Origin: Hofstenia miamia | Taxonomy: Eukaryota > Xenacoelomorpha > Acoela | Reading direction: 5' to 3' | Assembly (NCBI GenBank): GCA_004352715.1 | Contig: SCFE01000037.1 | Span: 1,590,016-1,654,015 of the forward strand | Length of the DNA: 64,000 nucleotides | Shown: positions 21,782 through 32,723 of the stretch, one piece after another | Layout: each line of letters opens with the position of its first letter | Position numbering within the stretch: the first letter of the stretch is position 1 | Translations under genes and position numbers: made by a program | Notes under the pieces: generated by a model | Databases searched by the model: none | Told to the model about the DNA's origin: nothing | Seen by the model: the letters and a program-made list of their open reading frames with translations, nothing else

Positions 21782-23581
21782 TGTCTTCTATTAGTAAGCT
21801 TTTTATTTTATTTAAAGAAAACAATTATGAATTAGAACTGTTTTTTTCAGGTTTCTTAATAATCAAAGTGTAAAAATAAAATATATTATTTTAATTATTT
21901 GTTTAAGTAAATAATTTCAAATATTCTGCAGATGTTCAATTTTCTATCTAATAGAAAAACCCATAATGATTTGGTTGTTTTCATTCTGTGCAATCAGTGT
22001 CTTGAGAAGAAATTCTATAAATATCCGAGATGCTAATTTCCTACATTCAATGTATTATTACAATTATTAAGAATTTATTATTTACCTTATTCATGTAGAG
22101 AGAGGGTGGATTTTTATCCACCCTCCAAACTTTTACTGTTTCGAATATTAGATGATATTTAGTTGTAAGACCTGTATAAATATGTGAGTAAAATTTGTTT
22201 ATCCTCATTTTGTTAAAAATAGAAAACTTTTTGATCCCAGGACCCCTCATGATATCATTCTTCAAGTGACTCAATTTTTGAAAATTTTTAAAAAATTTAG
22301 TGCCTATATATCAAATATTGTTCGAAAGGTATTCACCTGGAAATAAATGAGCTCTAAATCAATTTCTTATTACTTTCTGAGCATGAGTTTTATGAATGTT
22401 TATAACACAAGTATAATTACACTTCATTTACTCCATAATTTGATATGTAAAAAAATCGGCAGTTATCCCGTAGATGAACTATTGTGAAAATCTGGCAAAT
22501 ACTTCAACCTCTGTAAAATAGTTTTAATAAATACCTTTCATAGGGCACAAACATTTATGGAATTACAACAGTTTGCAGAAATGCGTGCTACCTGTATTCA
22601 CCTAACAGGAATAGGGTTAAAGGGGCGACTTTAGTTCTAGTTATTGGTTCATATTTGTTTTTATAAACCCATTGTTTCTTTTACTATATTTAATTATTAT
22701 TAGAATTTTTTAAATTTAAGTTCATGATTTGACTGTTTTAGGTTTTCTGCAGTTTCAAAACAATCATTTTTGTAAATGCGTGTTTGCAATTTTTATTTGA
22801 AATATTTTTGTGTTATTTTTTAATAAAATTTAATTCTTTCTGTATAATCGTTTACAAAAATGATTTCTATTACACATTCGCTTCATACTAGCAAAAAGTG
22901 TCTAAGTTCTTTCTTGTCAAATTTAGAAGTATATATTTAACTAAATTTGCTTAGTTTTTTCTATTGATTGCCAGCATTGCTTAAGTCATGCATATAATAT
23001 TGGCATATTATTACCTACATTATATAAAGTTTTTGTAGTTTTTCTCATTTTGAATAAAAAGGACTTAGATGCTTCTTGCTCTTATCGAACGGAATGCATT
23101 TGTGACCTCGAATGCAAATCCAAAATTTAGAATAGAAGAATGCTATTAAGCATGCAAAAATTCCAATAAATAGCACTCATATTATCAAAATGAACAACAT
23201 ATTTTATAAAAATATAATGCAATTCCGCATTTATTTGAGGATTTCATTAATTTCTTTAATAAGTAACCATGTTTTTAGAACTTAGGACCTCTCGGTTTAT
23301 CGTGGAATAGTTCTGGTTGAGTAACATACTTTGAAAATAAGATTCTTTATTCAGATAAATGTCTACAATTAAATATCTGATAATTTATCTGAATAGCGTC
23401 ATTAAATATACAAAACACACATACAGTTTTCATGTATTACAAAAAATATCTTCCATGATACGGATAAATTACTATAGCACTATTTTAATCCCGAGTTATA
23501 GTCATTTTTTAAAATTTATATCCTAGTCATGATTAACTAGAATAATATTTTTCCTTAAACCTTGAATGGGTAAGTCATGCA
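21782..23581. other. Intergenic stretch
   Basis: 3' flank of the THAP-like gene with an AATAAA near 21874, then about 1.7 kb of AT-rich sequence with no supported gene or repeat. Confidence 0.55.
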
Positions 23582-24097
23582 CCCTAAAACTGCTAAGGTG
23601 TGATCAATTGATCACCATTAATTTTTCTCTGTGAAGGAACCAATCAATGTGAATTGGATTCTCTTATTTCACAAAGTAGGTTTAACCAAAATGTTTCATT
23701 GTCCACTGCATTCGAGCACTCTGGGCTAAAATGGATACCACAGGCAGGCTCACGGCAATCGTTGCAACAAATCTTTGTCAGTTTGCATTATTTCGTTGGC
23801 TTTCCATACTCCTTGCAAAGGCCGTACCAAACTTTAGTTGATAGCTGAGTTGAGTCATCTGGAGATGCTTCAAGTAATTCCTGAGCTTTGAACTCGCTTC
23901 TGAGTTGAATAGCCAAATCTTGAGATAAACAGCCGTTGCTTCTGTGTGTATGAAAATGTTGGAAAATGTATTTCATTATTTGACAGTTTATATCCATAAA
24001 GTAAAAATCACTAGCTGAAAAGACTCAAACACTTATTCTTCTATATAAAAACTTTTTTCAAAGATGATCAATTGATCACACCTTGACTGTTGTAGGG
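23582..24097 (-). mobile_element. piggyBac-like element remnant (516 bp) with TIRs
   Basis: The left end CCCTAAAACTGCTAAGG and the right end (reverse complement) CCCTACAACAGTCAAGG both continue into GTGTGATCAATTGATCA. The right flank is TTAA (24098-24101), the piggyBac target; the left TTAA has been lost. Inside, the minus strand encodes a broken Cys-rich tail (GLCKEYGKPTK, frame change, KICCNDCREPACGIHF), like the C-terminal zinc-binding region of piggyBac transposases. Most of the transposase is deleted. Confidence 0.75.
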
Positions 24098-24119
24098 TTA
24101 AGTATGTAGAACAGACTTC

Positions 24120-24655
24120 TGTCAATGCCACGTTAAAATGTTAAATGGCAAAAATTGTGTCGCAGAGCTGGCTGACGTATTTATATGGAAAACTACTTTG
24201 GACAGGGCGAAAATCTCATTCTTGTCGACACACCGTAAACGGTCTTTAGTGCGATACACTTGCTCGATAATGGCATTACCCTTCGGGTTATAAGCAGCGG
24301 TTTGAGATTGTCTAATTCGGAAAGAGTTCATGAACTTGGCAAAGACGCGCGATGTAAATTGAGTTCTTTTATCTGACTGCACAACATGCGGTGCTCCATG
24401 CTTCCATATTCAGCAGTTAAGGAACGCATTAGTCATATATTTGGCAGTAACAGATATCAGGGGCATCGCTTCAAACCACTAAGAACCCAAATCAATCATA
24501 GTAAGAATGTAACGTTCGCTGTGGGTACCAGTTTGCAATGGACTAACTAAGTCAAGACACGCAAACTCACGAGGTAATACGTCGCTAGGAAGCTCATATT
24601 GGTACGCCCTTGACCAACCGTATGATTTGCAGCATTGACAATAACATTCGTTTTA
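24120..24655 (-). mobile_element. Gypsy-type LTR retrotransposon integrase fragment
   Basis: Read on the minus strand: a CQCCKSYG zinc-finger end, then LDLVSPLQTG, TMIDLGS (first catalytic Asp), VVQSDKRTQFTS (second Asp) and GNAIIEQVYRT (the Glu). This is the DDE core of Ty3/Gypsy integrases. At least two in-frame stops (after DLGS and near LNC) mark it as dead. It is cut at about 24655 where the plus-strand non-LTR element begins. The piggyBac remnant adjoins its other side. Confidence 0.88.
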
Positions 24656-26602
24656 CCTGTAAAGGTCTCTGAAAAAGACCCACCCCACGTGACACCGCTG
24701 GTCAAACTTATGTTGAAGAGGAAATATTTCCTTGAAGTTCGGAACCGCAAGAATGAGGCTAATGCTCAATTTCGAAGAATCAGGAAAACCATGCTTGATA
24801 ATATTGCCAAAACGAAACATAAAGTGGGATCAAAACAATAGTGGAAGGCGGTCTCACCATTGATTCCTTTCAAGTGGATGTGGCTTTGGACGTTGATGAA
24901 ATTTACAAACAATACGCACAAGTTTCCCATATTGATACATATACTGCACCGGTCCGTGATTATGTAGATGGCAGTATTCCTCCTGATTTTACAATTCATC
25001 AAATTTACCACAGCTTACAGAGAATAAAGAAAACTGCGCCAGGAATCGATCAGATTCCATATTGGCTCATTCGATAGAATGCTCACAACCTAGCTGAGCC
25101 TTTGTGTCACATTTACAATTTGTGTTTGGTAAGAGGGTGTTTTCCGAATTCATTCAAAGTATCCAGAGTCGTTCCTATTCCGAAACGCTCAAAAGTGAAG
25201 TCTGTTACTGATCTGAGACCTGTATCTGTAACGCCAATCCTGTCGAAGCACTTAGAGAGAATGATATATGACAAGTTCATCTCCAAAGCCTACAATGCCA
25301 GACTGAAGCGGAATCAATTCGGTTTCAGAAAGTCGTCAACGACAGAAATGACTTGCGCATAATCAATAAAGCAAAGGATATGATTAAGTCGTATGATTAC
25401 GTCAAGGGTAATTGTGATTGATCTCAGTAAAGCGTTTGACCGACTGCTGCGCGATCAGATGATTAACTCTCTTCGCAAACTGAATATCTCGCCGTATGTT
25501 TTCAGTCTAGTTTGTGACTTCCTTCTAGACAGGACACAATTTGTTGACTTCAATGGGCACATTCGCGACTTCTCAGCACAAACGCTGGTATACCCCAAGG
25601 CTCTATTCTGGGGCCAATCTTATTCAACTTATTATATGATGATCTTGTTTTGAACGGAGATGATGTCTCTTTAGTAAAATACGCAGATGATGCTACAATC
25701 CTACTGGGTGGAACACGTGGTCAAGACATGGCCAAAGAAGTGCTCTGCGCTGTGAAAGACTGGTGTAATAACAACAACCTATCGATAAACGACAAAAATA
25801 CGGTTGAAATGATTTTTTCTAAGGGTACCTCTCCTTTGACTACTACACAATACCCATCTGGCAAACTCTTTCGAGCCATTAAAATCCTTGGAGTGTACAT
25901 TGATAATATCTTGTCATTTGAAGAACATGTCTCAAGGCTTCTACGAAAATGCAGAAGCAAAATGTTCCTTCTAAATAAGTTAAAAGGACAAGGTTACTCC
26001 TTACGCGAGCTCAAGATACTTTACACTGCGTTGATATTGCCAAACATAACCTATTCGGTCTCAGTATCGGGAGAATGCATGAAGTAATTACAGCAAATCA
26101 TAGACCAACTACAGAGGAAGGCAATGCGACTGGGATATACGGATAACTTTGAATCTATCCGTTCAATGGTAAGAAATGGTGTTATTATCAAGGATTTGGC
26201 TGTTACATGAGCACACATCGCTCGAACACTATCTCAGTCTTCCAACAGGAGGAATTTCAAAATTTGTGAATTTCGAAAAGACAATAGTTAAAGCCATTAA
26301 CAACGAATGTTTGGACGCCAATGAACGTAATCAACTTTCCCGTTTTCAAACACTGTTAGTGACATCTACAGAAGAACTCGACTTTGAATTTGCAGCACAA
26401 GTAATTTCCAATAAGAAGATACCTGTCCTAAACCTCAACTGGATTCCGTCGACGTCGAATATCGCAGAAAGACTTCAGTTGTTCCAAGTACGTCTTCTCT
26501 GACTACAAAAGAAGCTGCTACCAGTTAACCTCGAAGCTCAGATGTTTCTCATGATGAACAAAGATTTCTGGAACGAAAAAACGGTGTCAATTTTGCTACA
26601 AT
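24656..26602 (+). pseudogene. Non-LTR retrotransposon ORF2 remnant (RT nearly complete, broken frames)
   Basis: Plus-strand segments in order: linker DPPHVTPLVKLMLKRK; KKTAPGIDQIPYWLIR; CFPNSFKVSRVVPIPK; LRPVSVTPILSKHLER; NQFGFRKSSTTEM; VIVIDLSKAFDRL (RT aspartate block); GPILFN; KYADDATIL (active site); LSINDKNT; LGVYIDN; and a C-terminal tail ending NEKTVSILLQ. Stops at about 24841, 25075 and 25361 and several frameshifts inactivate it. Its sequence is clearly different from the RT family at 2.4, 28-31 and 47.5 kb, so it is a second lineage. Confidence 0.9.
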
Positions 26603-27522
26603 AATTTTAAATTGCTAACAATAATTTATTGTTGCGATACAATTATTGTTTTTTTACCTTTTTAGATGCAATTATTTATTTCTACCTCAAAATAATATTG
26701 CAATCCAATATTACACACCCCTGGATATATTGGACAAAAAAATTTCGGGAAACAACAATATTTGCGTTGCATCATATTGCTATTTGCTTTCAGTTTTGTT
26801 TAGCATCAATTCATATTTAAATTGAAAACAATTTATGAATTTTTCAGATTTAGCAAAAGCCAGCATTGCCTTTCTTTGGTGATGATATAGCACTCCAAAC
26901 AATTCTTTCAATTTTGCATCTTACCTTTTTATTTTTTAATATACTTTCAAGTTTATCAATCGAAATCAACCTTGCCTATGCCCTTGGGTCTAACCCAGGG
27001 CTAAATATAGGGTTACATCCAAAAATGAAGTCTGAAATACGGTTTTCAGAATGTTGCTAATAATAATGTTTCCAAGTTCAACATAGAAGTTATGCTGTAG
27101 TTTTAGCAGACCAGTAAATTTTATGGAAATAAGATTTTTAAAAATCTAATGGGGAGTGAAACAAGGTAAAATTTTGGTCTTGCATAGCCCTAACCACTAA
27201 CTGTAAGAGTTATGGAAACGTGGAAGTATTTTCAAAATAGTTGTAGTGGAATGGAAGTGAAAAAAATTGCATTCTCATATGTAACCCAGGTCTGACCACG
27301 ATGTTACCCCAATTCCTTCTCAAATATAAATTTGAATGTTATATAATAAAGAATTAACGCTGCATCCCAAATTATATGGCGCATTATTGATTTCAATCTC
27401 TGAAGAATCAAGCGTAAAATTATACCCGGATTTTTGAAGTTTTTCACCCAACTCACACCCGCAAAGTCTTAAAGAACTGTCCCCAACCTGCACCCATATC
27501 CATGCGACTGTGGGTATACCTT
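26603..27522. other. Intergenic stretch
   Basis: 3' flank of the preceding retroelement, then AT-rich sequence. No supported gene. Confidence 0.5.
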
Positions 27523-27737
27523 AGCAATTAACCCTTGATTGATAACGGCTTCAACTATTGTATTCTGCTTATTCTCTGTTGAGAGGGAAGCATATACCTC
27601 AAGAGAAATTTTAGAATGTTTTCAGGAAGTCCGATATCATCATTGCACTTGCTATAGTTAAAATGTTATATTTTAAATTTGAAGCATTTTTTTGGACAGC
27701 CTGTAGTACTTTCACGTATATAATGTTAATAATACAT
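27523..27737 (-). repeat. Dispersed repeat, inverted copy of 41858-42070
   Basis: About 215 bp closely match 41858-42070 in reverse complement. At 41.9 kb the segment lies directly upstream of an ORF1 esterase frame, so it is probably the 5' part of the same CR1-like element, left alone here. Its frame in that direction reads CNDDIGLPENILKFLLRYML. Confidence 0.85.
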
Positions 27738-28253
27738 GTATATGTAAATTTTATTCTATTCAAAGCGTAATAAAATTTTGAATTGAAATCTATGCTATTT
27801 ACAGAAAAATTATTCATTTTTATTAAGTTTTTTACAATTTAACGATTATGTACATATCTCAGAATGTATAGGTTTCTTATAAATGAAGGTAAAACTGAAG
27901 TTTGTATTTTGCAACCCACTAACAATAATTGCGACATTTCAGCTGTAGTCCTTATTCTCAATAATATTAAGTAGATCACTTCAAGTACTTTTATAATAAA
28001 TCAGGAAAGTGTAACATTTACTGATATATAAATGTTATGTTTTAAAACTTGATGTCCCATTATGATGGGCGTTAAGTGCTTCAAAAAAAATTCTTCCAAA
28101 ACTAAAGACTACATTTCCAAATCAATCTTTTTCCCATGACAGCTTGTCATTTTCAATAGTATTTTAACATTTTATAAACTCATTGTTATAGTACGAATTC
28201 AATGCCAGGGTTTCACATATAAGCAGAACATTTTGCCTGTATTAATTATATAA
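27738..28253. other. AT-rich flank of retroelement
   Basis: No gene seen. The last 60 bases (AATGCCAGGGTTTCACATATAAGC) resemble 42.99-43.05 kb, so element sequence probably starts before 28254. Confidence 0.4.
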
Positions 28254-30135
28254 TTGTTTGAAGGAATCATAATGATAATATATTCTACTTTAAAAAAACA
28301 ATTAATTAATGTGTCTTACTGCCCCTCAAAAAACTACCTCAATGAATTTTTTAATCAAATCGAGGCCGAGTTATCTTCTGCATGTTCTGAAAACAAAGAT
28401 GTCATATTAATGGGCGATTGGAATTTAAATTACTTCAATCATCGCGAAAAAGAAAAACTAGATCTTTTATTAAACACTTTTAATTTATTTTCGTCGAACA
28501 CAATCCTACCTACAAGAAATGTATCCACTTCTAGCACGCTTATTGATCATATCATTACTACAGATAATAAAGATAACTATAGTTTTTACTGTGGAGAATT
28601 CCCATTTTCTGATCATTGCATTATTGCAATACAAGTGCCTAAGGATACTACTAGAATAATTCAAGAATGGATTTTTATCCGTGACCATTCTAGAGAAAAT
28701 ATTTATAAACTTAAATCTGAGCTAAGCGTACAAGATTGGAATGATGTATATTCAGCCTCTGAGCCAAACAGTATGCTAAACAAATTTCTAATTAAGCTTG
28801 AATATTTTTTTGATATCTTTTGCCCCCAAAAAAAATTCTATCTAATTCTTCTTTGAAAAAATCTAATGATGGTAAACCTTGGATTGATTCTAAGTGTAAG
28901 CAATGCATAACAAATAAAAATCAAGCTCATAAAGAGTACCTACTACTAAAAACCAGCGAAACTTTTAGCCGTTACAAAAAGGCCAGAAATATTTGTAATG
29001 TAATTATTCGAAAAGCGCAAAATATTTATTCTAAAAATATTTTCAACGGATTAAATCAAAGAAACAAATGGAGGTTTATCAATAAATTGACCAATTCTCA
29101 GAAAAAATGTATGGGCGACATTGATGCAATTAAGGACCATGATGGAAACCTGCAAGATGCCCCCATAAAAATCGCTAATATCTTAAACGAAACTTTTATC
29201 AACTTGGGAAATTATGCAGGCGAACATATTGAATTTAATTCTCCACAGAAAAATAGTATTCCAATTTTTAAATTCAGATATACTACTACTTATGAGATGA
29301 TTAAAGCAATAACAAAACTCAAATCGAATAAATCAAATGGCCCAGCAAAAGTACCTGCCTGGATTTTGAAAGAAATTGCGTCAATTATTAGTAAACCACT
29401 AAATTTTATTTTCAATGAGTGCATCAAAACAAAAATTTTTCCTGATGTTCTAAAAAAAGCTCATGTAATAGCGGTTTTTAAAAAATATGATGAAAATATT
29501 GCCTCCAATTATAGACCAATCTCGGTTACTTCCCCACTTAGTAAAATATTTGAGAGACTTTTATCGGATCAAATTTACGATCACATGCAAAAATATAATC
29601 TAATGTCTGATGCACAATTTGGATTTCGAAAACATTTTTCTTCTACTGATGCTCTTATCCAAGCAACTGAACACTTGAGGAATTTCCTAGATAAAAAAAC
29701 TATGTCGCAATTGCTTGCTTAGATATTTCTAAAGCTTTTGACTCAATCAATCATAAAATATTATACGAAAAACTAAAACATATAGGTATGGNTAAAATTG
29801 TAAAATTGCTTCCACCCTATAATTGCATAAAAATCCCAGAATTTTCGAACAACATCAACGAAAGAACAAAAAGATTTACTGTAAACAAGTATAAATCTAA
29901 AATAAAGCGAAATTCTTTTATAAATAATGCAATAAGGCAATGGAATGAATTTCCCCAAGAGATCAAATGTATTAAAAATGTAAAACACTTTCGCAAACGT
30001 GTTAAGGAATTAATTCTAAAGTAAAAGTTCATCTGTGGAAAAGCTTGGATAGGCTACAAATTTTATAATACTGATTATACTACTACTACAAGACTATAAT
30101 ATTCGTAGCCTAAAATGACGCTTTTCTTGTATATA
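28254..30135 (+). pseudogene. CR1-like non-LTR element: endonuclease and RT N-terminal half
   Basis: 28254-28856 encodes the C-terminal part of an AP-type endonuclease: VILMGDWNLNY, STLIDHIITTD and FPFSDHCIIAIQV, carrying the expected Asp/Asn and Asp-His catalytic residues. After a frameshift near 28850 the frame continues as the linker and the RT fingers: KLKSNKSNGPAKVPAWILKE, FPDVLKKAHVIAVFKK, NYRPISVTSPLSKIFER and AQFGFRKHFSSTDA. A stop follows at 29720, then DISKAFDSINHKI in another frame. A single N at 29792 removes the rest of the palm, including YADD. The frame resumes with the C-terminus (EFSNNINERTKRF to KELILK). Confidence 0.92.
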
Positions 30136-31135
30136 NNNNNNNNNNNNNNNNNNNNNNNNNNNNNNNNNNNNNNNNNNNNNNNNNNNNNNNNNNNNNNNNN
30201 NNNNNNNNNNNNNNNNNNNNNNNNNNNNNNNNNNNNNNNNNNNNNNNNNNNNNNNNNNNNNNNNNNNNNNNNNNNNNNNNNNNNNNNNNNNNNNNNNNNN
30301 NNNNNNNNNNNNNNNNNNNNNNNNNNNNNNNNNNNNNNNNNNNNNNNNNNNNNNNNNNNNNNNNNNNNNNNNNNNNNNNNNNNNNNNNNNNNNNNNNNNN
30401 NNNNNNNNNNNNNNNNNNNNNNNNNNNNNNNNNNNNNNNNNNNNNNNNNNNNNNNNNNNNNNNNNNNNNNNNNNNNNNNNNNNNNNNNNNNNNNNNNNNN
30501 NNNNNNNNNNNNNNNNNNNNNNNNNNNNNNNNNNNNNNNNNNNNNNNNNNNNNNNNNNNNNNNNNNNNNNNNNNNNNNNNNNNNNNNNNNNNNNNNNNNN
30601 NNNNNNNNNNNNNNNNNNNNNNNNNNNNNNNNNNNNNNNNNNNNNNNNNNNNNNNNNNNNNNNNNNNNNNNNNNNNNNNNNNNNNNNNNNNNNNNNNNNN
30701 NNNNNNNNNNNNNNNNNNNNNNNNNNNNNNNNNNNNNNNNNNNNNNNNNNNNNNNNNNNNNNNNNNNNNNNNNNNNNNNNNNNNNNNNNNNNNNNNNNNN
30801 NNNNNNNNNNNNNNNNNNNNNNNNNNNNNNNNNNNNNNNNNNNNNNNNNNNNNNNNNNNNNNNNNNNNNNNNNNNNNNNNNNNNNNNNNNNNNNNNNNNN
30901 NNNNNNNNNNNNNNNNNNNNNNNNNNNNNNNNNNNNNNNNNNNNNNNNNNNNNNNNNNNNNNNNNNNNNNNNNNNNNNNNNNNNNNNNNNNNNNNNNNNN
31001 NNNNNNNNNNNNNNNNNNNNNNNNNNNNNNNNNNNNNNNNNNNNNNNNNNNNNNNNNNNNNNNNNNNNNNNNNNNNNNNNNNNNNNNNNNNNNNNNNNNN
31101 NNNNNNNNNNNNNNNNNNNNNNNNNNNNNNNNNNN
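30136..31135. other. Assembly gap of exactly 1000 N
   Basis: Exactly 1000 Ns indicate a placeholder of unknown true size. The 239 bp before it (29897-30135) and after it (31136-31374) are about 97-98% identical. The gap may separate two allelic contigs or two tandem copies. Confidence 0.95.
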
Positions 31136-31493
31136 CTAAAATAAAGCGTAATTCTTTTATAAATAATGCAATAAGGCAATGGAATGAATTTCCCCAAGAG
31201 ATCAAATGTATTAAAAATGTAAAACACTTTCGCAAACGTGTTAAGGAATTAATTCTAAAGCAAAAGTTCATCTGTGGAAAAGCTTGGGTAGGCTACAAAT
31301 TTTATAATACTGATTATACTACTACTACAAGACTATAATATCCGTAGCCTAAAATGAAGCTTTTCTTGTATATATTTCATGTCTTTTTATTATTTTTGTA
31401 CATTATTGACGCTATTTAGAGAACTTATCAGTTTCTGAAATTGTAAATAAAAGTCTCTAAATATAGAATATCTTATCTTATCTTATCTTATCT
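31136..31493 (+). mobile_element. CR1-like element 3' end with TATCT tail
   Basis: It repeats the RT C-terminus of 29897-30135 with a few base changes. One of them turns the stop after KELILK into Gln, so the protein runs on to a later stop (ending TTTTRL). The 3' end reads TTGACGCTATTTAGA and finishes in (TATCT)n at about 31468-31493. Short tandem tails of this kind are typical of CR1/L2-type elements rather than poly-A. Confidence 0.85.
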
Positions 31494-31850
31494 TATTATT
31501 TTAATCCTTTTTCATTACAAAAATGTAAAATACTTATTAAAGATAAAAATACTATTAAATATTATTCATTGTTTAAAGAGATAAAGAACTTTTAAGCAAA
31601 GTTAAAATTTTCCTTAAGCAAAAGTATATCTAAGGTCACTCATAGTTAGGATGCATATTCTACAATGATTATTCAACAACCCGTACTTTAAATCTCTATT
31701 TGTTATTTATCCCTTGCCTGGTAGATGTAATGTTTAGTATTTTTGTGATGTATGTATTTGTATGTATGCTTGTATATTTTTGACGCTATTTAGATAAACT
31801 ACCATTTTGTATTGTCAATGTTTATCTGAATAAAGATTATCTTATCATAT
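31494..31850 (+). mobile_element. Second 3' UTR fragment of the same CR1-like family
   Basis: It shares TTTTTGACGCTATTTAGAT and an ending GAATAAAGATTATCTTATC with the tail at 31.4 kb. Its earlier part (AAGCAAAAGTATATCT, then ATTCAACAACCCGTA) matches 43.15-43.25 kb. Only untranslated sequence is present. Confidence 0.7.
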
Positions 31851-32654
31851 TTTAAATTTAATGAGCGGAAAATATGAAGAAAAAATAACTATATTCAGAG
31901 ATTACTTTAACAATATATAATATACTGATAGCAACTCTGAAAGCGTCAAAAATGTACAAAAACATTTAAAAAATAAAATTTTGAGCTCTTGGTCTATGGG
32001 GTTATATTTTCTGCTAGTTGAATCTGGATTTTAATCTTTAAAACCACTCCATTTGAATTTAATTATTTCTTTTTTAGAATTAGAGAAATATCGTATGAAA
32101 CTTTTTTTAAATATCTTCAATGGTTTCAGTACCAATTCTAAATTTTATAGAGGTATTAATAAATGAGTTTTTCATGATTCTCTTTTTACAAAGAATTTGT
32201 TTCATATTTCGAGTGCGGGTGTTTGTGTGCCATTTTACCAAGTTTAAAAAAATTTATCTTATTATAGGGGATTATAATGTTTCAGATTTTATAGAATTTT
32301 GTTAATACATTTATTTGAATTAGGCATTGAGGATTTATGTATATCAATACCAATACAGCCTCGAAAATGTTTAAAGATGTGAATACTTTTCATGATGCTT
32401 CCTTCTATTTTAGATACTTTTCTTGAATTAGAATATGAGTGTAAATAAATGGTAACCTCTTACCAAATTCAATTTACATCCTATTTGAGTAGTTCATCCA
32501 ATAAATGAAGTTTTTCTATGGGAAAGGTAAAGTTCAACAACAATGTTAAAAAATTCCCTAGCCATTATATAGATATAGAGTACGAGTAGGGAATCGGAAA
32601 CACTTGAGATTATTTGCACAAACAAGAGTACATACTAATAAATTTTACCGTTTT

Positions 32655-32685
<31 letters not shown>

Positions 32686-32723
32686 TAAAGTTCTGAGGAA
32701 TACATAATACAGTAAATTCAGTT
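31851..32723. other. Intergenic; TA microsatellite
   Basis: AT-rich sequence with no gene. A (TA)13 run at 32662-32687 lies just downstream of the next gene's stop codon. Confidence 0.55.

Noticed and set aside
30075-31338. Long frames across the 1000-N gap
   Set aside because: Continuity is created by the Ns; the real ends are RT C-terminal sequence on the plus strand and its antisense.
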